DNA of 43,126 nucleotides from Actinocrinis puniceicyclus. GTDB taxonomy: Bacteria > Actinomycetota > Actinomycetes > Streptomycetales > Catenulisporaceae. Below the pieces are notes generated by a model. That model searched no databases, had not been told where the DNA came from, and saw nothing but the letters and a program-made list of their open reading frames with translations. The position numbers were made by a program, and so were the translations under genes. Below are positions 25,385 through 33,368 of this stretch, one piece after another (within the stretch, counting starts at the first letter, position 1; each line of letters starts with the position of its first letter). The DNA is taken from assembly GCF_018283645.1 (NCBI RefSeq), contig NZ_JAGSXH010000049.1, positions 1 through 43,126 on the forward strand. The letters are read 5' to 3'.

Positions 25385-27025
25385 ATGACGGAGACCTCAC
25401 CAACACGCAGCGGTCTTGACGCGCCCGCCGCCGCCTCCGCCGCCGCGTTGCTCGTGCTGGCGGTCACCTGCGGGGCGCAGTTCATGGTCGTCATCGACGA
25501 CACCGTGGTCAACGTAGCGCTGCCTTCCATCCGCACCGACCTGGGCTTCGGCACCGCCGGGCTCGCCTGGGTGGTGGACGCCTACCTCCTGCTGTTCGGC
25601 GGCTTCCTGGTGCTCGGCGGCCGGTGCGCGGACGTCTTCGGCCGCCGCCGGGTCTTCCTGCTCGGCCTCGCGCTGTTCACCCTGGCGTCGCTGGCCTCGG
25701 GCCTGGCCCGCGACTCGGCCACGCTGGTGGTGGCGCGCGGCGTACAGGGCCTCGGCGCGGCGCTGCTCAGCCCGGCCGCGCTCAGCATCCTGGTGGCGTC
25801 CTTCAGCGATCAGCAGCAGCGGCGGCGCGCGCTGGGCGTCTGGGGCGGACTGCTGGGCATCTCGGGCACCAGCGGCGTGCTGCTCGGCGGCGTCATCACC
25901 GACACCATCGGCTGGCGCTGGGTGTTCTTCGTCAACGTGCCGGTGGGCGCGCTGCTGGGCGCGCTCGCCCTGACCAGGCTGCCCGCGATGCGCCGGCGCG
26001 ACGGCGGCGGGGAGCCGCTGGACGGCCTGGGCGCCGGCCTGATCACCGCCGCCGTGCTGCTCCTGGTCTACTCCATCATCTCCACCGACCACCGCTCGTG
26101 GGGATCGCCGTGGACGATCGGCGGACTGGTCGGGGCGGCGGCGCTGCTCGCGCTGTTCGTGCTGCGTCAGCGCACCGCGCCGGCCCCGGTGATCCGGCTC
26201 GGAATGCTGGCCAAGCGAGAGGTCGGGCTCGCCGACGTCATCACCGTGCTGGCCGCTTCGTCGATGTTCGCGGTGTTCTTCTTCGTCACGCTGTACATGC
26301 AGACGGTCCATCGCTGGTCGCCGCTGCGCACGGGAGTGTCCTGGGCGCCGTTCGGTGTGACGCTGGCGGTGTTCACCGGCGCGTGCACCCGTCTGATGCC
26401 GATACTCGGCGCGCGCGTCCTGGTCACGCTCGGCCTGCTGTCCGCCTCGGGCGGCCAGCTGCTGCTGTTGCGCACCTCCGCCTCCGGGTCGTACGCCGGG
26501 CAGTTGCTGCCCGCGCTGCTGCTGTGCGCGGCCGGGTTCGGGCTGGCGATCCTGCCACTGCTCGCGGGCGCGGTCGGCGCGGTGGACGCGGCGGAGTCCG
26601 GGGCGGCCTCCGGTGTGATCTCCATGGCCCAGCAGGTCGGCGGCGCGATCGGGCTGGCGGTGCTGGCGACCGTGGCCAGCGACCGCCTCTCCCACCAGCT
26701 CGCGTCGGGGACCGATCCGCTCACCGCCGCGGTCGGCGCCTTCCACACGGCGTTCGGGGTCGCGGCCGCCCTCACCGCCTGCGACCGCTCGATCCGAGGC
26801 CGGGTCAGCTCAGCTGCGGCGGCGGGTCCTCGGAGCTCGCGCCGCGCAGCCGCCGCCTGCCTTCCCGCGCGAGAGCCAGGGAGAACGCCACGGACTGCCG
26901 GAACGTCCCGTGCGACTTCGGCGGGGAAGGCAGTTCGTGCGGGTCGCACACCACGTCCAGCAGCGTCGGCCCGCTGCGCTCAAGCGCGGAACGCAGCGCC
27001 GGTTCGAGCTCCTCGTAGCGCGTGA
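25385..27025 (+). CDS. MFS drug exporter (DHA2) with abnormal C-terminus
   Basis: The first 460 residues are a DHA2-family exporter: VIDDTVVNVALPSI in TM1, LGGRCADVFGRRRVFLLG after TM2, and WRWVFFVNVPVGA. Homology stops in the middle of the last helix (AFGVAAALTAC). After that the frame continues for about 84 Arg/Ala/Ser-rich residues, which are simply the antisense of the 3' end of the convergent ThDP gene (26805-27025). The normal stop seems to have been lost by a deletion or frameshift near 26780, so the pump may be impaired or its tail tolerated. Otherwise it would export a hydrophobic compound. The start ATG follows a 215-bp gap without other features. Confidence 0.8.
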   Translation: MTETSPTRSGLDAPAAASAAALLVLAVTCGAQFMVVIDDTVVNVALPSIRTDLGFGTAGLAWVVDAYLLLFGGFLVLGGRCADVFGRRRVFLLGLALFTLASLASGLARDSATLVVARGVQGLGAALLSPAALSILVASFSDQQQRRRALGVWGGLLGISGTSGVLLGGVITDTIGWRWVFFVNVPVGALLGALALTRLPAMRRRDGGGEPLDGLGAGLITAAVLLLVYSIISTDHRSWGSPWTIGGLVGAAALLALFVLRQRTAPAPVIRLGMLAKREVGLADVITVLAASSMFAVFFFVTLYMQTVHRWSPLRTGVSWAPFGVTLAVFTGACTRLMPILGARVLVTLGLLSASGGQLLLLRTSASGSYAGQLLPALLLCAAGFGLAILPLLAGAVGAVDAAESGAASGVISMAQQVGGAIGLAVLATVASDRLSHQLASGTDPLTAAVGAFHTAFGVAAALTACDRSIRGRVSSAAAAGPRSSRRAAAACLPAREPGRTPRTAGTSRATSAGKAVRAGRTPRPAASARCAQARNAAPVRAPRSA

Positions 27026-30000
27026 TGCGCACGCCGTGCACGCCGCACGCGCGCGCATAAGCCGCCAGATCTCCGTTGACGAGCGCGGACCCGTACTCGG
27101 GCCAGCCCATGATCTCCTGTTCGTACTTGATCGCGCCGAGCTTGCCGTTGTTGAACACCACGATCGTGACCGGCAGTTCGGCAGGCGCGGCGGAGGCCAG
27201 TTCCGCCATGGTGATCGCGATGCCGCCGTCCCCGACCGCCGCGACGACCGGCCGGCCGTTCGTGCCGACGGCGCTGACGGCGAGAGCCGCCGGCATGGCG
27301 AACCCCATCGTGGCGAACGAACTGGTCCACACGAAGTTCTGGCGGCCGGTCAGGAACCGGTAGAGCCAGAGCGTCACCAGGCCCACATCGACGGTCACCA
27401 CCGGCCGGCGGTCCATCTGGTCGCTGAGAACGCCGAGCGTGCGCGCGATCGCGGAGGGCGGGATCGGCCGCTGCCCGCGCGGCTGCTTCGGCGGCCGCTG
27501 CCGGAAGCGGGCGAACTCCTCGCGGCGCGCGGCACGGAACTTCTCGCGCGAGGCCCTGGCCTCAGCCTTCGAACCGTGCTCCGCGGCGCAGACGCCGGCC
27601 AGCAACAACTCGACGGTGTCGCGCACCGATCCGCACAGGCCGACATCCACGCCCGCGGACACGGCCACCGGATCGGTGTCCACCCGGATGATCTTGCAAC
27701 CGGAGGGCAGGTCGAACGCCTGGCCGCGGTTGGAGACACCGAGAATCAGCAGGGTGTCACAGCCTTCGAGCGTGCGCAGCGCGGAGCGGTGACCGGATGA
27801 GCCGATCGCGCCGGCCATCGCCGGGTGGTCGTCGGGAACGAGCCCGCGCCCCGGCATCGTGGTCACGATCGGCGCGGCCAGCTTCTCGCACAGCTGTGAG
27901 ATCTGCTCGGCCGCTCCCCCGGCACCCCGGCCGGCCAGGACCGCGCAGCGCCGCGCGGCCAGCAGGGCGCCGGCCGCCTGGGCGATCGACGCGGTACCGG
28001 GCACCAGCGCGGGAACCGCCGCGACCGCGGGCAGGACCGCCTCGGTGAGCGCGGGCGGTTCCACCGGCGTGCCGAGGTCCGCGGCGTCGACCTCCAAGTG
28101 CACCACCGTGCGCCGCTGCAGACACAGCGCGAGCGCGTCGCGGGCGGCGGCGAGCGACGCGGCGTTCGGCGTGACCCGGACGCTGACGGCAGCGGCTGCG
28201 GCCAGCAGCCGGCCGGAGTCGACCAGGCCGGCCTCCCGCTCGCCCCGGGCGACGGTGAGCACCGCCACGGGGGCGTGGTCGTAGGCCGCGTCGAACAGGC
28301 CGTTGAGCTGGAGCACCAGGTCGTGTCCGCTGGCGACGAGGCAGAGCGTGGGCGCGTTCGTCCACTTGGCGGTCGCGGAGGCCATCATCGCGGCCGATTC
28401 CGCGGTCATCGTCGTGGTCAGCACGCGCCGTTCGTGCGCGCTCCACCGCTCGGCGACCGGTTCGGTCAGCGCGTCGGCGGCGCGGAAGGCGCGGGTGACT
28501 CCGGCGGCCTCGATCAGCTCCACGAGACGGGCCGCGAACGAATCCGGGCGCGCATCGGCCTGCCGGGCCGACCCGTCGGCGCCGCGCGCGGTCACCGTCT
28601 CGCGCGACGGCGCACCGGCTTGCACGCACAGCACCCCGGCCGCGCCCGCGGTGATCGCCGCGATGTCCTCGGCCGCGCCGACGCGCCGCGCCGGAAGGTC
28701 GCAGGCCGCTGCGAAATCGGCGAAGTCGATCGAGGCGCCGTTGCCGCGCGCGGTGGCGCCCTCGACGCAGACCGCCGTGACAGGCAGGCGGTAGCGGCGG
28801 ATGGTCAGCAGTTCCGCCATCGACTCGGCGAACCCGTCCGGTTCGGTCAAGGCGACGCTGGCGCGGCCCGGGCATGCGAACGCCGCGCCTATCGCGCCGG
28901 GCACCGCGTAGCCGCGCGCCGAGTAACCGAACGAGGAGGTGACCCGGCGCTCGCGCAGCGGCAGGTGGCGGAAGACCGCGTCGAGCAGCGCTCCGGGCTG
29001 GCAGGAGATGACGGCGTCGTGCGGGAGCGACGCGTCGAGCCGCTCCCAGAAAGCGCGCTGTGCGGGGTCCTCCGGCTCGACCAGGCTCTCCTGCGCGCGC
29101 CGCAGCAGCGGGTTCTGCGCGGCCGGCTCGGCGGTCTTGGCCAGCAGGTCCAGATACTCCAGCTCGTGGCCGAGCAGCCGCAGGGTGCCTGCGCACGGCG
29201 GCTCGGCGACGTCGAACCAGGGCCCGATCTGCACGGCGGGACGGCCGGCCATCAGGGTACGCATCGCTGCGGTGAGCGGACCGACCGCCACGACCACCGC
29301 GGTGCGCAGCAGGTCCCGCGCGGCCTCCCACAGCGGGCCGGTCACCCGGAAAGCCGGCTGTTCACCGGGTTCCCGCAGATGCCCCATGCCTTCCGGCAGT
29401 AGCAGGATCGGCGCGCCGAGCCGTGCGGCCAGCGCGTCGAAGGCCTCGGACAGCCCCGCGCCGCAGTCGCCGACCAGGATGACGGCGGGACCGGCGGAAA
29501 GCAGCGCGGCAGCCGGCCGCAGCAGCGATTTGTCCAGCACCGGTGTGGTCATCGCGGCGTGCGGGGTGAAGGCCGCGGGTTGGCCGCGCCGCGCTCGGGC
29601 GAGTACGTCGCCGGGCAGGTCGAGGTGCACCGGCCCGCGCCGGTGCAGGGCGCGGGCGTGCGCCGCGCCGATGATCGCGGCGGCGTCGGCGTCGAGGACG
29701 AGCCGGCTGCTGAGCGTGGCGTCGTCGAACAGCCGGCGCGAGTCGATCTCCTGGAACGCCTCCGTGCCCAGGGCCGGAACGTGGACCTGTCCCGCGGCGA
29801 TCAGAAGCGGCGCGCGATCGGCGCGCGCATCGTAGGCGCCGGACAACAGATGCGTCGCTCCCGGTCCCGCGGTGCCCATGCACATGCCGATCCGACCGGT
29901 CAGCTTGGCGTACGCCGACGCGGCGAGCGAACCGGAGCCCTCGTGCCGCACGCCGATGAGCCGCAGATCCGCGCGCTTGCGCAGCGCGTCCACGATCGGG

Positions 30001-30143
30001 TTGATCGATTCCGCCGGCATGCCGAACACCGGGACGGGTTGCTGCGCGTCCGCCTCGGCGGCTTGAGCGTAGAGGTCGACGAGCAGGTCGCATACCCGCG
30101 CGGAGCCGCGCAGTTCGGCCCCGAGGCTCGCGTTGGCTTGCAT
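26805..30143 (-). CDS. Tandem ThDP-dependent enzyme with complementary degenerate modules
   Basis: The 1112-residue protein is two pyruvate-oxidase/acetolactate-synthase-like modules in tandem (about 10-515 and 535-1085), each with PYR, middle and PP domains. In module 1 the PYR domain has the catalytic Glu68 (VRHEGSG) and GPGATH, but its PP domain has EPDG (434-437) for GDGG and EG (461-462) for NN, so it cannot bind Mg-ThDP normally. Module 2 is the reverse: its PYR domain has Ala581 where Glu is expected and GHDLVL for GPGATH, while its PP domain keeps GDGG (971-974) and NN (998-999). One complete site could form between PYR1 and PP2. ATG 30143 follows AGGAG and overlaps the UbiA-UbiE stop (TGATG). 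Confidence 0.87.
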   Translation of the reverse strand: MQANASLGAELRGSARVCDLLVDLYAQAAEADAQQPVPVFGMPAESINPIVDALRKRADLRLIGVRHEGSGSLAASAYAKLTGRIGMCMGTAGPGATHLLSGAYDARADRAPLLIAAGQVHVPALGTEAFQEIDSRRLFDDATLSSRLVLDADAAAIIGAAHARALHRRGPVHLDLPGDVLARARRGQPAAFTPHAAMTTPVLDKSLLRPAAALLSAGPAVILVGDCGAGLSEAFDALAARLGAPILLLPEGMGHLREPGEQPAFRVTGPLWEAARDLLRTAVVVAVGPLTAAMRTLMAGRPAVQIGPWFDVAEPPCAGTLRLLGHELEYLDLLAKTAEPAAQNPLLRRAQESLVEPEDPAQRAFWERLDASLPHDAVISCQPGALLDAVFRHLPLRERRVTSSFGYSARGYAVPGAIGAAFACPGRASVALTEPDGFAESMAELLTIRRYRLPVTAVCVEGATARGNGASIDFADFAAACDLPARRVGAAEDIAAITAGAAGVLCVQAGAPSRETVTARGADGSARQADARPDSFAARLVELIEAAGVTRAFRAADALTEPVAERWSAHERRVLTTTMTAESAAMMASATAKWTNAPTLCLVASGHDLVLQLNGLFDAAYDHAPVAVLTVARGEREAGLVDSGRLLAAAAAVSVRVTPNAASLAAARDALALCLQRRTVVHLEVDAADLGTPVEPPALTEAVLPAVAAVPALVPGTASIAQAAGALLAARRCAVLAGRGAGGAAEQISQLCEKLAAPIVTTMPGRGLVPDDHPAMAGAIGSSGHRSALRTLEGCDTLLILGVSNRGQAFDLPSGCKIIRVDTDPVAVSAGVDVGLCGSVRDTVELLLAGVCAAEHGSKAEARASREKFRAARREEFARFRQRPPKQPRGQRPIPPSAIARTLGVLSDQMDRRPVVTVDVGLVTLWLYRFLTGRQNFVWTSSFATMGFAMPAALAVSAVGTNGRPVVAAVGDGGIAITMAELASAAPAELPVTIVVFNNGKLGAIKYEQEIMGWPEYGSALVNGDLAAYARACGVHGVRITRYEELEPALRSALERSGPTLLDVVCDPHELPSPPKSHGTFRQSVAFSLALAREGRRRLRGASSEDPPPQLS

Positions 30144-32023
30144 CAGGATTCTCCTGATTCCGTGGAGTTGGCTGTCCGCGCCGCCGCCGAGCCGCCCTCG
30201 GGCGCCGGTCGTGGCCCGTTCGGAGACTCGAGCGGCTTGTAGGCGAGGTGGAGGGTGGCGATCCCGCCGGTCAGGCGGCGCCATTGGTACTGCTCGAAGC
30301 CTTGGCCGCGCAGCAGTCTCTCCACGGCCTCGCGCCCGCGGTAGTGGACGATCTCCTCGCGCAGGTGCCGGTAGCCTTCACCGCCGCGCAGCCGGCCGGC
30401 CAGTCGCAGCGCGCCCAGCGCGCCGAGGTAGACGGAGCGCAGTGGCTCGCGGTCGGGCATGGACAGTTCCAGCAGCACGAGCCGGCCGCCCGGCCGCAGC
30501 ACGCGGCTCAGTTCCGCGGCGCAGGCGTGCCGGTCGGGCATGTCGTCGATCGCGAAGGAGATGGTGGCCGCGTCGACGCAGGCGTCCGCGAGGGGAAGGC
30601 GCATCGCGTCGCCGCGCGTCAGCGTTATCGCAAGCGATTGATCGCGTCGCACGCGCTGCCCCGCGACCTGGAGCATGGTGGCGTTCAAGTCGCAGCCGAC
30701 GACGCGTGCGCCCTGCGGCAGGCGTTTGGCGATCTCGATGGCCAGCGCGCCGGTGCCGGTCGCCACGTCCAGCACCGTGCCGCCCGGCGGCACCTGGACC
30801 AGTCGCGCCGCGCTGCGGCGCCAGTAACGGTCCCTGCCGAGGCTCAGCAGCCGATTGAGCGCGTCGTAGCGCGGCGCGACCCGGTCGAAGAGGGTCTGCG
30901 GCGTGCGGGGGCGCGCGGCGGCGACGCCGGAGGCGCCCGGCTGCCCGGTCGCGGCGTCGGAGTCGCGGCGCGAGTCGATCATCAGCAGGTCGCTGGCGAT
31001 CAGCACGAGGCCGCCGGCCGCGATGACGGCGACGCTGCGCCAGGTGGGCGCCTGCAGCAGCAGCACCGAGGCCACGAAGCCGCTGGAGACGACCATGTCG
31101 GTGCGCAGCACGGCGTTGGCCGCGCCGGCGTCCTGCGCGCGCACCAGGCGGGCGCATTGCACCAGCGCCACGGCGCACCACGGCAGGCACAGCAGCATCC
31201 GCGGCGGCGACCAGCCGCCGGCCACCAGCGCGACGACGGCGAGATAGGCGACCATGGTGGCGGCCGCGGCGAACCGCGCGGCGCTGAGCCGGGTGGGGAA
31301 GACGGTCGCCGAGGTGCGCAGCCCGGCGGCGCGGTCGCCCTCGTAGTCGGGGACGTTCTTGAACGTGCCCTTCGCGAGGAACCAGAGCGTCAGGTAGACC
31401 AGCATCGCCACGAACGCGTGGTCGCGGGTGAACGGCGGCATCGTGGTGTCGCTGAGCCAGCCCGATATGAACGGGAAGACCACCGCCTGCGCGAAGACGT
31501 ACAGGCCGAGCACCGGCCGCGCCTTCATGCGCAGCGGCGGGAACGAGTACTGGTGCAGGCCGATCACCGCGAGCGCCATGTAGACGAAGAACGTCGTGCT
31601 GAATGCCAGCGAAGACAACAGCATGAAAGCGTTGACGCCTATCAGAACCAGGCGCATTCTCGGGGCACCGAGCTGTGCGTAGAGCCATACTCGGCCCGGC
31701 AGATTGCGGCAATCCTCCTCAAGGTCGGTATAGGTGTTGTGCAGGTTCGCGGAAAATCCGATGAGGAAGCCGAGCAGCGCGCCCAGGAGAAGTTTCGGAG
31801 AAAAACCGGCATCTGTGTAGGAATAGCCAAGAAAATACGCGATGAGTCCGGGCACGCAGGTTCGCGGCCGGCCCAGCATGATGATGATCCGCAATTGCCG
31901 GATCAGGCCGACCTCGGCCGAGGTCGGCACCCCGCGGCGCACCACGGTCGCCTGCTGGGTGCTGGTCATCGCGAGGAACTGCTCGAAGGTGAGCGTGTCG
32001 CCGTCGGCCATCGTCGAGGTCAT
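30143..32023 (-). CDS. UbiA prenyltransferase fused to UbiE/MenG-type methyltransferase
   Basis: The 626-residue protein joins two enzymes. Residues about 40-350 are a membrane UbiA-type prenyltransferase with about eight helices; the two Mg-diphosphate motifs are N96-x3-D100-x3-D104 (NTYTDLEED) and D226-x3-D230 (DYEGDRAAG). Residues about 375-595 are a UbiE/MenG-type methyltransferase with LFDRVAPRYDALNRLLSLG and the SAM motif VLDVATGTG (417-425). The chain would attach a polyprenyl tail to an acceptor and methylate it, like MenA plus MenG in menaquinone synthesis. The acceptor is unknown. It overlaps the polyprenyl synthase by ATGA and the ThDP gene by one base. The N-terminal part (31610-31860) is noticeably AT-richer than its surroundings. 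Confidence 0.9.
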   Translation of the reverse strand: MTSTMADGDTLTFEQFLAMTSTQQATVVRRGVPTSAEVGLIRQLRIIIMLGRPRTCVPGLIAYFLGYSYTDAGFSPKLLLGALLGFLIGFSANLHNTYTDLEEDCRNLPGRVWLYAQLGAPRMRLVLIGVNAFMLLSSLAFSTTFFVYMALAVIGLHQYSFPPLRMKARPVLGLYVFAQAVVFPFISGWLSDTTMPPFTRDHAFVAMLVYLTLWFLAKGTFKNVPDYEGDRAAGLRTSATVFPTRLSAARFAAAATMVAYLAVVALVAGGWSPPRMLLCLPWCAVALVQCARLVRAQDAGAANAVLRTDMVVSSGFVASVLLLQAPTWRSVAVIAAGGLVLIASDLLMIDSRRDSDAATGQPGASGVAAARPRTPQTLFDRVAPRYDALNRLLSLGRDRYWRRSAARLVQVPPGGTVLDVATGTGALAIEIAKRLPQGARVVGCDLNATMLQVAGQRVRRDQSLAITLTRGDAMRLPLADACVDAATISFAIDDMPDRHACAAELSRVLRPGGRLVLLELSMPDREPLRSVYLGALGALRLAGRLRGGEGYRHLREEIVHYRGREAVERLLRGQGFEQYQWRRLTGGIATLHLAYKPLESPNGPRPAPEGGSAAARTANSTESGES

Positions 32024-33093
32024 CGGCGCCGCTCCAGCACGCCCATGGCCAGCGCGCGCAGCATCGCGCCGGCCGCCGTGTCCAGCTCGCCGGCGCAGGA
32101 TTCCACCGCCTGGCAGGCACTCTGGGTGTGCCGCTCGGCGAGCTGGCCGGCCAGGGCGATACCGGCGCCGCCGCGCACCAGCTGCAGCGCGCCGTCCAGC
32201 TCCCTTTCGGTGGGCACCCGCCCGAGGTAGTCGACGAGGCTCGGCGTGTGCCGGATCGCGTGGATGACCGGCAGCGCGTAGACGCCCTGCGCGATGTCGT
32301 TGCCTGCGGGCTTTCCCAGCTGCTCGCTCGTGGCCGTCAGGTCGAGCACGTCGTCGACGATCTGGAAGGCCATGCCCAGGTGGTGCCCGAAGGACTCCAG
32401 CGCGTCGGCGGCCTGCCGGCTCAGTCCCGTCTCGATCGCGCCGAGCCGGCAGGAGGCCGCGATCAGGCGGGCGGTCTTGCCCGCGATCGAGGACAGATAT
32501 GCCTGCTCGTCGCGGTCGATGCGGTACTGCGACGCGGTTTCCCGCGCCTGCCCGTCACAGAGCGTGCGCAGTGTCCCGGTCAGCAGCTTGGCCTGCTGCG
32601 TGCCCAGGTCCGCCGCCATGTCGAGGGATTCGCTGATCAGTACGTCGCCGACGAGGACGGCGGTCAGGTTGCCCCAGCTCTCGTTGACGCTGGGCACGCC
32701 GTGGCGCACGGCCGCCTCGTCCATCACGTCGTCGTGCACCAGGCTGCCCAGATGCAGCAGCTCCACGGCCGCGGCGGCCTTGATCACGCGCTCGCCGACC
32801 GGGCCGCCGCCGCTTCGGGCGTAGCCGCAGGCGAGCGTGAGCAGGGGACGCAGCCGTTTGCCCGGCACGGCGACCGCGCGCATCGCGTCGGCGAACATCG
32901 CCGACGCGCCGTCGAACGCCCCGCGCAGGGACTCCTCCACGCGGTCGAGATCGCGGCCGAGCGTCTCGGCGCCGACGAACCCCGCGACCACCTGGTGCGC
33001 GGAGGTCCAGTTCGGCTTCGGCGGCGGCGCGTACGGCGCCGCCGCGGCGGCCTCTAAAAGATCAATGGATATTTCGCCGCTGTCTGTCGACAT
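32020..33093 (-). CDS. Polyprenyl diphosphate synthase (trans, long chain)
   Basis: The 357-residue protein carries both Asp-rich motifs: the first, VHDDVMD, with Asp121-Asp125, and the second, FQIVDDVLD, with Asp247-Asp251. Residues 116-117 before the first motif are Gly-Ser, small, which fits chains longer than C15. It condenses allylic diphosphates with isopentenyl diphosphate and supplies the tail for the UbiA domain translated next. ATG 33093 is chosen because GGAGA lies 8 nt upstream; a TTG two codons earlier is less likely. The first 30 residues are an Ala/Pro-rich extension. It is the first gene of the minus-strand operon. Confidence 0.93.
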   Translation of the reverse strand: MSTDSGEISIDLLEAAAAAPYAPPPKPNWTSAHQVVAGFVGAETLGRDLDRVEESLRGAFDGASAMFADAMRAVAVPGKRLRPLLTLACGYARSGGGPVGERVIKAAAAVELLHLGSLVHDDVMDEAAVRHGVPSVNESWGNLTAVLVGDVLISESLDMAADLGTQQAKLLTGTLRTLCDGQARETASQYRIDRDEQAYLSSIAGKTARLIAASCRLGAIETGLSRQAADALESFGHHLGMAFQIVDDVLDLTATSEQLGKPAGNDIAQGVYALPVIHAIRHTPSLVDYLGRVPTERELDGALQLVRGGAGIALAGQLAERHTQSACQAVESCAGELDTAAGAMLRALAMGVLERRR

Positions 33094-33368
33094 GCGCAAA
33101 TCTCCAGCCTCATCTAGAACCGGTGATGCGGTCAGGTGATGCGGTGACGTGCCCGCTCAGCCCCCGTTCGGCTGAATTTCGCGAAAGCCTAGCGATTCAC
33201 GGCACTGAGTCGCAAGACCGTTGCGCGCACCGTCGACGTCTGATACCGTCGGCGGCGCTTCGGGGTTTTTTATGTGACGTGTCCGCGCAGCTGCGTATTT
33301 CTCACTTGTACGCTGTCTATGGCGTTTTTGTGCACGGCCCGGCGCGCCAGTCGGCGTTAGTTGAATTC
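33094..33368. promoter_or_regulatory. Divergent promoter region, prenyl operon versus P450 operon
   Basis: This 275-bp region separates two divergent operons and is AT-richer than coding DNA, with GGGGTTTTTTATGTGACG near 33260. Possible plus-strand elements such as TTGCGC (33221) with GATACC (33242) are weak and spaced only 15 nt apart. No ribosome site of quality precedes the P450 start. Confidence 0.45.
33122..33147. repeat. 13-bp direct repeat in the divergent promoter
   Basis: GGTGATGCGGTCA is followed directly by GGTGATGCGGTGA (12 of 13 identical), 29 bp upstream of the polyprenyl synthase start. Direct heptamer-like repeats in such positions can bind SARP-type activators, but here it may be chance. 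Confidence 0.5.

Noticed and set aside
30144-30284. Extended N-terminus of the ThDP protein from a start at 30284
   Set aside because: The extra residues are Arg/Pro-rich, overlap the UbiA-UbiE coding end and lack homology. AGGAG directly precedes the ATG at 30143.
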